Assembly (NCBI GenBank): GCA_003477405.1 | Contig: QUDE01000019.1 | Location: forward strand, 1 to 50,931 | DNA length: 50,931 nucleotides | Direction of reading: 5' to 3' | Source of the DNA: Ruminococcaceae bacterium AM07-15 | GTDB lineage: Bacteria; Bacillota; Clostridia; Oscillospirales; Butyricicoccaceae | Shown: positions 1 to 9,400 of the stretch, in pieces | Layout of the letters: each line of letters opens with the position of its first letter | How positions within the stretch are numbered: the first letter of the stretch is position 1 | Notes under the pieces: model-generated | What the model was told of the DNA's origin: nothing | Database searches by the model: none | What the model saw: the letters and a program-made list of their open reading frames with translations, nothing else | Program-made: the position numbers and the translations under genes

Positions 1-15
1 ACAAGGCTTCTTTTG

Positions 16-44
16 AACCACTCGCCTAGCGAGTGGTTTTCTTT
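16..44 (+). terminator. Rho-independent terminator of a gene left of the window
   Basis: A 9-bp perfect stem (16-24 with 30-38, sequence AACCACTCG and its complement) with a 5-nt loop is followed by TTTTCTTT on the plus strand. It presumably ends a plus-strand gene outside the window. Confidence 0.7.
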
Positions 45-47
45 ATA

Positions 48-75
48 CAAAAAAGCCCCCGGACAAGCCGGGGGC
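48..75 (-). terminator. Terminator of the blaI-M56 operon
   Basis: An 8-bp all-GC stem (55-62 with 68-75, GCCCCCGG) with a 5-nt loop is followed on the minus strand by a run of T. It lies just past the stop codon of the M56 peptidase gene. Confidence 0.85.
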
Positions 76-86
76 CAAAGAAATCT

Positions 87-1091
87 TTATTTTCCCGCCA
101 TGTGCAGCAGGAAGCCTTCCTCTGTCTTCTCCATGAGATACAGGTTCTCCCCTGTCTGGCCACCGGAAGCAGGCTCAAACACCACCTGATCGTCCTGCAC
201 TTTCATAGTATAGCAGCTATTTTCCTCCGGCACCAGGCCCACCGCCGATACACCGGCTGCAGCACATACGCCCAAAGCACACAGACCCACTGTAACCCGG
301 GAAATCTTTTTGTAATTCATAATCAAACCAATCCTTTCTTCCAATCCACTTGTTCCAAATCCGCAGGCCCCTCCCCAAAAGGCGCTTTGCTCTTCCGCCA
401 GGGACAGTAGGGCCAGGGCATACCCTTTCTTTTGCCCGGAACCCAAACGCTCCAGGCAGATTTCGTCACAGGATCGCTCCATGGCTCCTTCCAGAAAAGC
501 AGGCAAAAGCCAGACCAGAGGGTTGAACCAATGCAAACATCTGCACAAAAGCGCCAGCCCTTTCCACAGCGGGTCCCATCTGCGGATGTGCACCATCTCG
601 TGGGTGAGCACCCAGCGGAGCCGGTCTTTGTCCTGCCGGTCCATATTCTGGGGCAAAAGGATACGGGGCCGCAGCAACCCCACGGCCAACGGGGTCTTAA
701 TGCCCGGGCAGAGCAGTACTTCCACTTTCCTTTTTGTCTCTCCGGCGATCCACTGGCGGCAAAAGACATCGGGAAAGGGCCGGGCCTTTTTCAGAAGGCG
801 CCGGGCCTGCTTCCAGCGAAAAACCGTCACCATGCCTGCAAAGAAAACACCCCACAGCCATATCCAGGTCCATACCGCCCCTATATCTGCTGTATTCCGA
901 GAAACACTTGCCTCCATCCAGGGCGCAGGCAAAGAGATCTGTCCCGGCAAGCAAAGGCGCAAAATAGCTGCCTGCCATAAAAGAAGCATCCCTTTGGCCG
1001 GGATCTTTTGTTTCCACCGCAAAAGCAGAATTCCCAACAGAATCAGGCCGCTGCCCCTCAGGGACCAAGAGAGGATTTGCTGCAATGTCAT
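87..1091 (-). CDS. M56 family (BlaR1/MecR1-type) membrane metallopeptidase
   Basis: This is probably a signal-transducing membrane protease that cleaves or inactivates the BlaI-type repressor encoded just upstream. The 334-residue protein has N-terminal hydrophobic segments near 13-25, 33-50 and 72-91. The zinc-protease motif HEMVH is at 164-168 with a downstream acidic ligand region ERSCDE at 205-210. A last membrane helix lies near 265-288, followed by an external tail of only about 45 residues. The roughly 250-residue penicillin-binding sensor domain of true BlaR1/MecR1 (about 585 residues) is absent, so a beta-lactam signal is not supported. Its start codon overlaps the blaI stop by four bases (ATGA), indicating translational coupling. 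Family assignment is firm; the inducing signal is unknown. Confidence 0.9.
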   Translation of the reverse strand: MTLQQILSWSLRGSGLILLGILLLRWKQKIPAKGMLLLWQAAILRLCLPGQISLPAPWMEASVSRNTADIGAVWTWIWLWGVFFAGMVTVFRWKQARRLLKKARPFPDVFCRQWIAGETKRKVEVLLCPGIKTPLAVGLLRPRILLPQNMDRQDKDRLRWVLTHEMVHIRRWDPLWKGLALLCRCLHWFNPLVWLLPAFLEGAMERSCDEICLERLGSGQKKGYALALLSLAEEQSAFWGGACGFGTSGLEERIGLIMNYKKISRVTVGLCALGVCAAAGVSAVGLVPEENSCYTMKVQDDQVVFEPASGGQTGENLYLMEKTEEGFLLHMAGK

Positions 1092-1453
1092 TGCTCCTCC
1101 TTCTCATCGATCAACTGGCGCAGACGGGCCAGCTCCTCCCGGCTCAGCTTCTCATCCCGGAGAAAAGCGGTGAAAAATTCTTCCGCCGAACCGTGAAACA
1201 AGCGGCCGATCAGGGCCTGGGTCCCCTGGCGCTGGGCCTGCTGCCGGGTGAGCAGCGCTTTGCAGAAAAAATTGGGCTCCCGGCGCTCAATGGCCCCCTT
1301 TGCAATGCATTTTTTGATGACGGTATAGGTGGTGTTCCGGTTCCATCCCGCTTCTTCCAGCAGCCGCTTGGCCAGCTGACCGGCGGTCATATCCCCTTCC
1401 TTCCACAAAACCTCCATCACTTTCCGTTCGGAATCAAAGAGCTTTCCTTCCAT
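1088..1453 (-). CDS. BlaI/MecI/CopY family transcriptional repressor
   Basis: The 121-residue protein has the usual length and arrangement of BlaI/MecI repressors: an N-terminal winged helix-turn-helix over about residues 5-78, including MTAGQLAKRLLEEAGWNRNT, and a C-terminal helical dimerisation part. The start is supported by AAGGAGAG about 8 bases upstream. The gene is the first of a two-gene operon with the M56 peptidase. The promoter in front carries two ACTA-N6-TAGT operators, so autorepression relieved by the peptidase is the expected circuit. No third gene, such as a beta-lactamase, follows within the operon. Its other targets cannot be seen here. Confidence 0.92.
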   Translation of the reverse strand: MEGKLFDSERKVMEVLWKEGDMTAGQLAKRLLEEAGWNRNTTYTVIKKCIAKGAIERREPNFFCKALLTRQQAQRQGTQALIGRLFHGSAEEFFTAFLRDEKLSREELARLRQLIDEKEEQ

Positions 1454-1477
1454 TTGTTTGTCTCTCCTTGTGTAATG

Positions 1478-1491
1478 ACTATTGCAATAGT
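1478..1491 (-). promoter_or_regulatory. BlaI-type operator 2
   Basis: ACTATTGCAATAGT is a perfect 14-bp palindrome between the promoter and the blaI start, nested in a wider GTAAT/ATTAC dyad (1472-1499). It would block elongation or assist cooperative binding with operator 1. Confidence 0.75.
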
Positions 1492-1505
1492 AAGATTACG
1501 AGGAT

Positions 1506-1534
1506 ATACTATCACAGTAGTCATATGCCGTCAA
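1506..1534 (-). promoter_or_regulatory. Promoter of blaI-M56 operon
   Basis: On the minus strand TTGACG (1529-1534) and TAGTAT (1506-1511) are separated by 17 bp. The upstream BlaI-type operator overlaps the spacer and -10 box. Confidence 0.75.
1508..1521 (-). promoter_or_regulatory. BlaI-type operator 1
   Basis: Half-sites ACTA and TAGT separated by 6 bp, overlapping the -10 region. The half-site and spacing are the same as in operator 2, whose centre is exactly 30 bp away, so both lie on the same face of the helix. Confidence 0.7.
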
Positions 1535-1561
1535 GGCACTTCACAAAATGTTTGCTTTTGC

Positions 1562-1594
1562 AAAAACCCCTCTGGAATGTCCAGAGGGGCTTTT
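1562..1594 (-). terminator. Terminator of EamA transporter gene
   Basis: A perfect 10-bp stem (1567-1576 with 1580-1589) with loop ATG has A-rich and T-rich flanks. It ends the EamA gene on the minus strand and separates it from blaI. Confidence 0.85.
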
Positions 1595-1604
1595 CCGTTT
1601 TCTG

Positions 1605-2477
1605 TTATGCTTGCTTCTTTTCCTGCTTACGGGAATAGATATACACCAATAGCGATGCGGCAATAACCAAGGCCCCTCCTATAAAAGAAGTGGCCGGGAT
1701 GGTTTCTCCCAGGCAAAGGAAACCCAGCACCATGGAAAACAGGATGCCGGAATAGTTGTAGATGCTCACTTCTCCGGCAGGAGCCAAACGATAGGCATAG
1801 GTGAGGGCGATCTGACCCAACGAACCAAACAGGCCGATGAGCACCAGAGCCATCAGCTCCTTGGCATTGGGCACGACGAAATTGCCCAGCATAAAGGGAA
1901 TGGAGCACACGGCGCTGAAGGTGGAAAAGTGCATGATCACCGTCATGCCGTCGGTTTTGCCTTTGGAGTAACGGAGCAAGGTATAGGCGATCCCCGATGT
2001 GACCGAAGAGAAAAAGGCCATGGACAACGGCAGAAAATCCGAATGGAAAGTGGGTCCGGCCACGATGATCACACCGGCAAAGGCCAGGAAAAGGGCGGGC
2101 AGCTGGACTTTGGACAGCTTCTCCTTGAGAAACACACAGGCAAGCAGTGTGACCAGGAAGGGGGACATCTTGCTCAGAATGCTCACATCGGCCTGGCGGG
2201 CATGGCTGGAGGCATAAAACAGGGAGATAACTCCCACAAAGCCGAAGAAGGACCGGCCAAAGAGCAAAGGCTGCACGCTTTTATCTCCGAAAAGAGACAG
2301 CTTATTTTTCCGGATGAGCACAAAGGCCACCGCCAGACTGATCAGGTTGCGGCAAAAAACCTGTTCCATCACCGGGATGCGGCTGCCGGAATACGAGACC
2401 GCCGCCTGCATGGCGGAAAAAAACAGGGCCGAAAGCAGCATGAGCAGCACGCCGCCTTGTTTTTCCGATAATTTCAT
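1605..2477 (-). CDS. EamA/DMT-superfamily transporter
   Basis: A 290-residue integral membrane protein with about ten hydrophobic helices in two homologous halves, the normal layout of drug/metabolite transporters with two EamA domains. It opens with MKLSEKQGGVLLMLLSALFF, typical of this group. The substrate is not predictable from sequence. The start at 2477 is chosen because GAGAGG lies about 8 bases upstream; an open frame continues upstream to 2597 but is low-complexity and lacks a ribosome binding site. It is monocistronic, with a terminator after it and no close partner upstream. Confidence 0.88.
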   Translation of the reverse strand: MKLSEKQGGVLLMLLSALFFSAMQAAVSYSGSRIPVMEQVFCRNLISLAVAFVLIRKNKLSLFGDKSVQPLLFGRSFFGFVGVISLFYASSHARQADVSILSKMSPFLVTLLACVFLKEKLSKVQLPALFLAFAGVIIVAGPTFHSDFLPLSMAFFSSVTSGIAYTLLRYSKGKTDGMTVIMHFSTFSAVCSIPFMLGNFVVPNAKELMALVLIGLFGSLGQIALTYAYRLAPAGEVSIYNYSGILFSMVLGFLCLGETIPATSFIGGALVIAASLLVYIYSRKQEKKQA

Positions 2478-2633
2478 GGGTATTTCCTCTCTTTCTGCGG
2501 CACGGCCGCAAAAAGAGCCTACCCCCTCTCCCCTGCTGCTGTCAAGAGCGGACGCAACATCCGCAGACTTTTCCTCTATATTCAGCAAAAAGGGCAAGTT
2601 TCCATTGTTCTTTTGACTTTGTAGCTCCTTCTG

Positions 2634-4178
2634 CTAACCCAAAGGCATCTCCTCGGGCTTTTCCAGCCGCTTCAAAAGGAAAGGCAGGTTCTCCAGGATA
2701 TCGGAAGGCAGGATGCCGTAAACCGACCGCTCCAGAGCCAGCATATCGGCGCAGGTTCCGTGAAGACAGCTGCCCAGCACCGCACTTTCAAACAACGGCA
2801 CACCCTGGGCGGCAAAGGACAGGATCATCCCTGCCAGCACATCCCCGCTTCCCCCTTTGGAAAGGCCGGTATTCCCCGTCCGGTTTACATACAACCGGCC
2901 GTCCGGAGAGGCCACCAGGGTACGGCTGCCCTTGAGCAGCAGCACGGCCCCGGTCTTTTGGGCAAACTCCAAAGCCACCGCCGCCCGGTTCTGCTGGATC
3001 TCCTCCACGCTTTTTCCAATGAGTCGGGAAAACTCCAACGGATGGGGGGTAAACAGCAGATTTTCTCTCGCTTTTCCCAGCAGTTCAGGCCATTTTGCCA
3101 GAATATTGATGCCGTCGGCGTCCACGATCAACGGCGCTTTGCGGCAGGCCAGCAGATTCTGCATCAGCTGACCGCCCTCCAGCCCGGTACCCAGGCCGCA
3201 TCCCACCAAAATGGCTGAAGCCTTCTGGCTCCACTGGGCCAGATCTTCATTCCAGATGCTCTGGCCCTCCGGACTCTCCTCCAGACCCATCATCACCGGT
3301 TCGGCCATCGCTCCGGCGGCAATGGGCAGAACACTTTTGGGCACGGCCAGGCGCAGAAGTCCCACGCCGCAGCGCAGCGCCCCCTTGGAGGACAAAATAG
3401 CGGCGCCGCTCATGCCTCGGCTTCCGGCGATGTTGAGGGCGGTACCAAAGGTGCCTTTGTTCCCCGCCGGGTCCCGGGGCGGAAGCAGGGAAATACAGCT
3501 CCGGGGCGTCACGGTAAAGGCTCGTGTGGCGCAGTTTTCCCGGTCCTCTTCCTCTTCTCCAAAGCTGCGCAGCACCACTTTGCCGCAGTTTTCACTGCCT
3601 GGCTGGGAGAAATGGCCGATTTTATAGCATCCCAGGGCGATGGTCACCTGGGCCTGGAAGGCCCCTTCGGCCCGGCTGCCATCGTCTCCTCGCACACCGC
3701 TAGGGATATCGATAGCGGCCTTCTGAGCCGGGTTCTTCTCGCACAGGGAAAAGATATGGGCCACCGCAGGCGGCAGCTGGCCCCGCATCCCAATGCCGTA
3801 AACAGCATCCACGATAATGTCGCTGCCCATCAAAAGCTTTTCCAGCTCTGCTTCCTCTATGGGCAGCCGGTACACCGGGATGCTGCCCAATCTCCGGTAC
3901 ATCTCCTGGGCATCGGGATGGGCGGGTTCCTGAAGCAAAAGGACAAAAGGCATAGCTCCCCGCAGCTGAAGATGGCGGGCCAACACAAAGCCGTCGCCTC
4001 CGTTGCCCCCTTTGCCGCAGATGACGCACACCCGCTTGTCTCCCACGCCCCACTGGGCCTGGAGAGTCTCACAGCAGGCTCTTCCTGCATTCTCCATCAT
4101 CTGCAAATAGGAAATGCCCCGTTCATAGGTCATCTGCTCCAGACGCCGGGTTTCTTCCGCGGTATAAAGAGGGATCAT
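2634..4178 (-). CDS. nnr: Bifunctional NAD(P)H-hydrate repair enzyme
   Basis: This enzyme repairs damaged NADHX and NADPHX. The N-terminal YjeF-type domain (about 1-215) is the epimerase, shown by GKGGNGGDGFVLARHL, VDAVYGIGMRG and AIDIPSGV. The C-terminal ribokinase-like domain (about 235-505) is the ADP-dependent dehydratase, shown by NKGTFG, VDADGINIL, TPHPLEFSRL and GGSGDVLAGM. At 514 residues it matches fused Nnr proteins. In the dehydratase, the usual TPHPGE reads TPHPLE, a modest deviation. The start at 4178 follows AAAGGAG with proper spacing. The gene stands alone and diverges from a small unknown gene. Confidence 0.93.
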   Translation of the reverse strand: MIPLYTAEETRRLEQMTYERGISYLQMMENAGRACCETLQAQWGVGDKRVCVICGKGGNGGDGFVLARHLQLRGAMPFVLLLQEPAHPDAQEMYRRLGSIPVYRLPIEEAELEKLLMGSDIIVDAVYGIGMRGQLPPAVAHIFSLCEKNPAQKAAIDIPSGVRGDDGSRAEGAFQAQVTIALGCYKIGHFSQPGSENCGKVVLRSFGEEEEDRENCATRAFTVTPRSCISLLPPRDPAGNKGTFGTALNIAGSRGMSGAAILSSKGALRCGVGLLRLAVPKSVLPIAAGAMAEPVMMGLEESPEGQSIWNEDLAQWSQKASAILVGCGLGTGLEGGQLMQNLLACRKAPLIVDADGINILAKWPELLGKARENLLFTPHPLEFSRLIGKSVEEIQQNRAAVALEFAQKTGAVLLLKGSRTLVASPDGRLYVNRTGNTGLSKGGSGDVLAGMILSFAAQGVPLFESAVLGSCLHGTCADMLALERSVYGILPSDILENLPFLLKRLEKPEEMPLG

Positions 4179-4222
4179 TGGCTTTTTCTCCTTTACTGCA
4201 TTTTGTTTTATCATATAGAAAT

Positions 4223-4231
4223 ATTGTAACA
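4223..4231 (-). promoter_or_regulatory. Candidate extended -10 promoter of nnr
   Basis: On the minus strand TGTTACAAT fits an extended -10 box (TGnTACAAT) about 45 bp upstream of the nnr start; no clear -35 box is seen. Confidence 0.4.
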
Positions 4232-4285
4232 CAGCTTTTTGCCGCTTTCTTAGCCGATTTGTAAAATGATGGCCTATAAACCAGG

Positions 4286-4314
4286 TTGCTTTGTGTCATT
4301 CTCTGCTGTATCAT
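4286..4314 (+). promoter_or_regulatory. Candidate promoter of the small unknown gene
   Basis: TTGCTT (4286-4291) and TATCAT (4309-4314) are spaced by 17 bp, 44 bp before the start codon at 4358. Confidence 0.55.
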
Positions 4315-4357
4315 AAAATCAACAGCCACACATCCGCTGGAAAGGAGACAAAACCAG

Positions 4358-4813
4358 ATGCCAAACAGTACAGAAATCGAAAACAGCTATAAAACCCCGG
4401 ATTATGATCGGTTTTTCCGCTATTTTATTGAACTTTTTCGAATTGCCCTCACCCAGGGTAAAGCGTCCGATGCCTTTCTTTTGCAGCAGGAGCAATTTCC
4501 TCCGCTGGAACTGGATCAAAACAACGCGGTGCGCCGGTATGTTTTGGACGGTCTGTCTCTTGTGCAGGACGCTCTGCTGCCCACTGTTCTTTCCATGTTG
4601 CTGGAAAACCTTTTGATGGAATATGCCCAGGAAGCCACCTTGCAGCAGCGGAAAATGATGAATGTGGCCCGCACCCTGATGCAGGCGATGGTCACCGAAG
4701 ATGTGGATGTTTTGGCCTTTTTGTGGCCCTTGTGGAACACCGATCTGCGGGACTTTTTCCAAGCGGATTTTTACCCTAGCCTTCCCCCCGATCTGCGAAA
4801 AAGGTACCTGTGA
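4358..4813 (+). CDS. Hypothetical protein, 151 residues
   Basis: I do not recognise this protein. It is predicted to be largely alpha-helical and soluble, with no signal peptide or clear membrane segment. It has a hydrophobic patch around residues 67-87 (LSLVQDALLPTVLSMLLENL) and an aromatic, Pro-rich C-terminus. The start is supported by GAAAGGAGA about 9 bases upstream. A candidate promoter precedes it and no terminator is evident between it and the lyase gene at 4950, which has its own promoter. Coding is supported by length, ribosome binding site and isolation on this strand. Confidence 0.7.
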   Translation: MPNSTEIENSYKTPDYDRFFRYFIELFRIALTQGKASDAFLLQQEQFPPLELDQNNAVRRYVLDGLSLVQDALLPTVLSMLLENLLMEYAQEATLQQRKMMNVARTLMQAMVTEDVDVLAFLWPLWNTDLRDFFQADFYPSLPPDLRKRYL

Positions 4814-4863
4814 GTTTTCACTGAGATAAGGCCTCCTGCTCCCCCATCTCCTGCAAAAAAAGA

Positions 4864-4891
4864 TTGACTTTTGATGGTGGAATGATATTCT
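4864..4891 (+). promoter_or_regulatory. Candidate promoter of the PatB-type lyase
   Basis: TTGACT (4864-4869) and TATTCT (4886-4891) are spaced by 16 bp, about 58 bp before the start codon. Confidence 0.6.
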
Positions 4892-4949
4892 ATCTTTAGA
4901 TGCTAAACACCTATTCAAAATCTCTATAAAAGACAAGGAAGGGATAGAA

Positions 4950-6128
4950 ATGTACGATTTTAAGAACGCTCCTCATCGTAAAAATCAGGGCTGCATCAAG
5001 TGGGATAAGGCCGACGCCCTCTATGGCTGCGGCGTGGCAGAAAACCTGCTGCCCATGTGGATCGCCGATATGGATTTCGCTGTGGCCCCTCCCATTGTGG
5101 CCGCTCTGCAGAAGAGAGTACAGAATCTGGTCTTTGGCTATGACTTTTTGACCGATGAATATTATGAAGCCGTCATCGGCTGGATGAAGCGCCGCCACAA
5201 CTATGAGATCCAGAAAGAGTGGATCACCTTCACTCCCGGCATCGTCACCGCTCTGCATATGGCGGTCAACTCCGTCACCGAGCCCGGCGACGAAGTGCTG
5301 ATGTGCTCTCCGGTGTACGGCCCCTTCTTTGGCGCCACCACCGATGAAGGCCGTGTGCTGCTGGATGTGCCCCTCCATGACGAGGACGGCTATTACACCA
5401 TGGACTGGGATGCCATGGAAAAAACAGTCACCCCCAAGACCCGGGCCATGCTGCTGTGCTCCCCCCACAACCCCGGCGGCCGTGTGTGGACAAGAGAAGA
5501 ACTGGAGAAGCTGGACGCTTTCTGTGAGAAGCACAACATCTTCGTCATCGCCGACGAAATCCACAACGATCTGGTCTTCTCCGGCGAGCACATCGTCTAC
5601 GGCAATGTGTCCGAGCACGCCAAGATGAACTGCATCATCTGCACCGCCCCCAGCAAGACCTTCAACCTGGCCGGCATCCAGGGCTCCAACATCCTGATTG
5701 CCAACGAGGAAGTGCGGAAGAAGTTCCAGGCTCAGGTGGCCAAGGCCCATGCCAGCGCTAACATCTTCGCCGGCCCCGCTACCATCGCCGCCTACAACGA
5801 AGGCGAGCAGTGGCTGGATGAGCTGATCGATGTGCTGCGTGGCAACTGCCAGTACTTTGTGGACTTCATCCACGAGCACTGCCCCGAACTGAAAGTGCGC
5901 ATGAACGAAGCCACCTATCTGATGTGGCTGGATTGCCGCGGCCTGGGCATGACCGAGGAAGAGCTGGGCAAATGGTTTGCCGAAAAGGTGGGCATCGCCG
6001 CCAATGTGGGCTCCTGGTTCGGCCAGACCGGCACCTGCTTCCGCCGTCTGAACATGGCCTGCCCCCGCACCTTTGTGGAGGACGCCTGCCAGCGGATCGA
6101 AAAAGCCGTCAAGGAACTGCGCAAGTAA
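4950..6128 (+). CDS. PatB/MalY-type PLP-dependent C-S lyase (cystathionine beta-lyase)
   Basis: A fold-type I PLP enzyme of 392 residues, the usual length of the MalY/PatB group, which cleave C-S bonds in cystathionine or cysteine conjugates. Visible signatures are NLLPMWIADMDF near the start, SPHNPGGRVW (substrate/PLP region), ADEIHNDLVF (the Asp that holds the pyridine nitrogen) and APSKTFNLAG with the PLP-binding lysine. The start follows AAGGAAGGGA. Aminotransferase activity is possible in the family, but the WIADMD start favours the lyase branch. It is monocistronic and ends in a strong terminator. Confidence 0.9.
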   Translation: MYDFKNAPHRKNQGCIKWDKADALYGCGVAENLLPMWIADMDFAVAPPIVAALQKRVQNLVFGYDFLTDEYYEAVIGWMKRRHNYEIQKEWITFTPGIVTALHMAVNSVTEPGDEVLMCSPVYGPFFGATTDEGRVLLDVPLHDEDGYYTMDWDAMEKTVTPKTRAMLLCSPHNPGGRVWTREELEKLDAFCEKHNIFVIADEIHNDLVFSGEHIVYGNVSEHAKMNCIICTAPSKTFNLAGIQGSNILIANEEVRKKFQAQVAKAHASANIFAGPATIAAYNEGEQWLDELIDVLRGNCQYFVDFIHEHCPELKVRMNEATYLMWLDCRGLGMTEEELGKWFAEKVGIAANVGSWFGQTGTCFRRLNMACPRTFVEDACQRIEKAVKELRK

Positions 6129-6200
6129 AAACCGGCCCGGCGGGAAATCAGAAAACTGATCTGGCTAAAAAAGATCGGCTGCCCTTCCCCTCATCAATCC

Positions 6201-6233
6201 GCAAAAAGCCAGGACCTGTGCCTGGCTTTTTGC
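6201..6233 (+). terminator. Terminator of PatB-type lyase gene
   Basis: A 13-bp stem (6201-6213 with 6221-6233) with a 7-nt loop, A-run before and T-run after. Confidence 0.85.
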
Positions 6234-6240
6234 ACTTCTC

Positions 6241-6409
6241 AAGGGATAAGTGTGGCCGATTGACCGCTTTTAGCGGCCAATCGGCTGCACGCAAGCCCTT
6301 GCAAAAACTCGAAAAAGTGGCGAGAGCCGCTTTTTCGACACGCTCAAAAAAAGCACCCCTCGGGGTGCTTTTTTCAGTGTGTGTGGTTTTCGCCGTCCGC
6401 TTATCCCTT
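6241..6409. repeat. Hairpin-rich 169-bp element bounded by a 10-bp inverted repeat
   Basis: AAGGGATAAG (6241-6250) recurs exactly inverted at 6400-6409, where it overlaps the stop codon of the SLH protein gene. Inside lie a long imperfect hairpin (6250-6290), a 12-bp hairpin with a GAGA loop (6310-6321 with 6326-6337), and the terminator at 6347-6374. It could be a MITE-like element or a structured 3' region. I see no convincing target-site duplication and no second copy in this window. Confidence 0.45.
6347..6374 (-). terminator. Terminator of the SLH surface protein gene
   Basis: Stem AAAAAAGCACCC paired with GGGTGCTTTTTT around CTCG. It is bidirectional in form, and the same GCACCCC stem is reused at 10018-10043 after the membrane protein pair. 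Confidence 0.8.
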
Positions 6410-9400
6410 CTTGCGTTTATAAATATAAAAACCGATGCCGCCTGCGCCGAGCGTTGCACAGGCCAGAGGAATGCGGATGTCAGGCATAGACTGTCCTTTG
6501 CCGTCTGCATGATGTTTTGAGGCGATGGGTGCCGTTTCATAGAGCATCATGAACAGACGGTACAAAAGGTCGGCCGCTTCGGCGCGGGTAATATCACGCC
6601 GCGGTTCAAAGACGCCGGTTTTGTCAATCAATTCGGTCTGAACAGCCAGAGCAACATCCTGTTTGGCCCAATCACTGATCGATGCAGCATCTTCAAATGT
6701 CAGATAGGGAGCATTATCCGGCGGATAGACATAATCCTTTTGGTCGATGAGAGTACGCCCGGCCAGTGCTGCGACCTGTTCACGGGTAATATTGAATTCG
6801 CCGGAAAAAGTTCCGTCGGAAAACCCTTTGGCAATGCCTTTTGCCTCGGCCGAGGCAACATAAGGATAATATGGACTCTCTTTCGGCACATCAGGGAAAG
6901 AGGTCTTCAAATTTCGGTCAAGGGCAAAAAACATCCCCACGAGCGCCTGCATGAAATCGTAACGGGTGAGCGGAGCCTGTGGATGAAACATTCCGTCCTG
7001 CAAGGTAAAATATCCCTTTGATACCATAAAAGCGATTGCATTTTGGATTTTGGGATCCAGGTCGCTGATATCAGAGATGGCAACCTCGTTTTCGATAACC
7101 TCATATTGGCCGGAATAGGGCGTTGCAAATCGGATTGCCCGGTTGGCTGCGTCAAATTGCCCGCCCCAGTTATCGTTGCCGTTTGCATAGCTGATAAAAA
7201 CGGTGGATAGTTCGTTTTCGGCCGGCAGCACGATGGTAACCGCAGTTTTCAATTTTGCGATTGTATCATTTTCAGAATCGAGGAAGGAGATCTTATATGT
7301 GCGCTGGCCGGTCTGCTTCAACTGGATTTCCAGCGTGCCGTATGTATCGAGCAATGCGTTAAGCTCTTGGGAGGACAGGCGCAGCGCATGCCGGGAATCG
7401 CCCAATGCAATCGAGATCGAATATTGTCCAAGCTTCTCTCCCAGATCGGTGCGAAGCTCCACATGAATCGTTTTTTTCCAGTTGAGCGGAGAAACCGATA
7501 ATGCAATCGAAGGATGGGGGGCTTTATTCAGCGTAACATGATACTTTTCAAGCAGTTCTTCCACCTGCCGCTGTACCTTGGACAGCTCGGTCACAGCAGA
7601 CTCGACGCTTTGACCGGTGATAGCAATACGGTTTCTTTTTGCAGAGAGGGAAACGGATACTGCATTTTCATAGAGAAACTGGATATAATTTGTGGTTTCC
7701 TGCCGCCCCTTCTCGTTGATCTGTTCGCCCTGAAGCCCTTTTAACTGTTCTTCCAGATAATCAACATACTCCTGAGGGGTTGTGAAGCCGGAAACCTTCT
7801 CGTAATCATACTGTGTATTTGGCTCGAGCAGCCTTTGTTTGACATGGGCGATTTCGGAGGTGCTCGGCAGTCCTTCCCCCATTTTTACGATTTGATACGG
7901 CACAGGAGCATCTTCCGGCGCTTTGCGAAGGAGCATATAATGACTGCTTTCATCGAACACCGTCTCCTCATCCCCATAGATCGAACTCATATACGCAGTA
8001 TAAAAACCATCTCCCACATCTGCAATCGTATGAACCCGGTGCTCTTCCCAGGGGATACCTGTGGAGATGTCCTCGTCTACAACGTACCACTTCCCCTGGG
8101 CATCCTCAACCGGCTGAAAACAAACACCTTCTTGCCAAGGAACTGCTTGCCGAAGATAGGAAGTCAGGTCAAAATCTGCGCCAAACAGACCTGTGACATA
8201 TCCCTTGAGCGCATCAAAATCCATCTCATGGACCAAAAGGTAATCATACGCAGTATCGTTGGTCCAATAGTAGTCGTAGTTTCTTCGCATGGGATCCTGA
8301 TATTCCGGCGTCAAAGAACGGATGAATGTTTCCAACCCCTGCATATCCTGATTGGAAGCGACCAGGCGATCCTCTTTCCTGAACCAGTCAAATATATAAT
8401 TTGTCGGAATAGGATCGCCCTGCGTTACATCAAAATCACCGGCGTCAAACGCAAAATCCCAAAGGGAAATGACATCGGTGATGTCATGACAGATGGGATC
8501 GGTGGGAGGAAGGATGGCCTGTTCCTGCTCGGCGACGGCAACAATCCGCTCCAGATGGTTTTTGATAAGAGCCGCACTGTTTTCCGCTAACTCCGGATAC
8601 GATACTCCACCAATTCCGCCAGAATCGATATCATAGGAATAGCTATTATCCTCGGAAATATCGATTCCGAGCGATGCGGCCCTCTGGCGGATATTTTCCA
8701 TATGGTCAAAATCCTGATAATGAGAGGAGCTGCTACTCGGGAGCTGCTCCTGGTAGACCTTTCCTTCGGAATCAGTGTATTTATACTGAATGTCGTCCTC
8801 ACCATAAGAATACAAAGCATCATCATAGTAAAAAGTTTCAAATACCGTTTTCAACTGGCCCTGCTCCATTTTGTAAATCCCAGCGGAATAGTCGGTATAG
8901 TATCTGGATGATGTTGCGACAATGTACGGCCCATCAATAACATAGAGGGGCTCCATATACTCCGTATGAAAGATATCTGCCGACCATCCTCCGATTGGCC
9001 CATCAGAAGAATAGATGTGAAAACCAACATTGACTCCAGCCGACTGCCCAGGTGAGCCGCCGGCCGATTCCCACAGGGCAGGAACAATAAAGTCAACAAC
9101 CAGCAGCTCTGCACATCCGTTGCCATCTAAATCGCGCAGTTCGACGAAATAGGGCGGGATCACATAGGAATCCCCATGGAAGTCGGTAAGGTTAGGGAGC
9201 TCAGCAAGCTCTTCGCTGGCTTTGCGCTCGAGCTCTTCCATGATTTGCAGATATTCCCGTGCAGTTTGTGCATCGACTGACATAAATACCCCCTCTGGAG
9301 AATCTGAATAACTATCGAAATATTCTTCCTGAAGCTTCAGTTCGTCCAGATCCAATGCGAATGCGGTTCCCGGAAGAAAGTCCGGAATAAAATAAAGAAT

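Noticed and set aside
6239..6409. Insertion sequence at the end of the SLH gene
   Set aside because: No transposase frame or target duplication is present; kept only as a hairpin-rich element.
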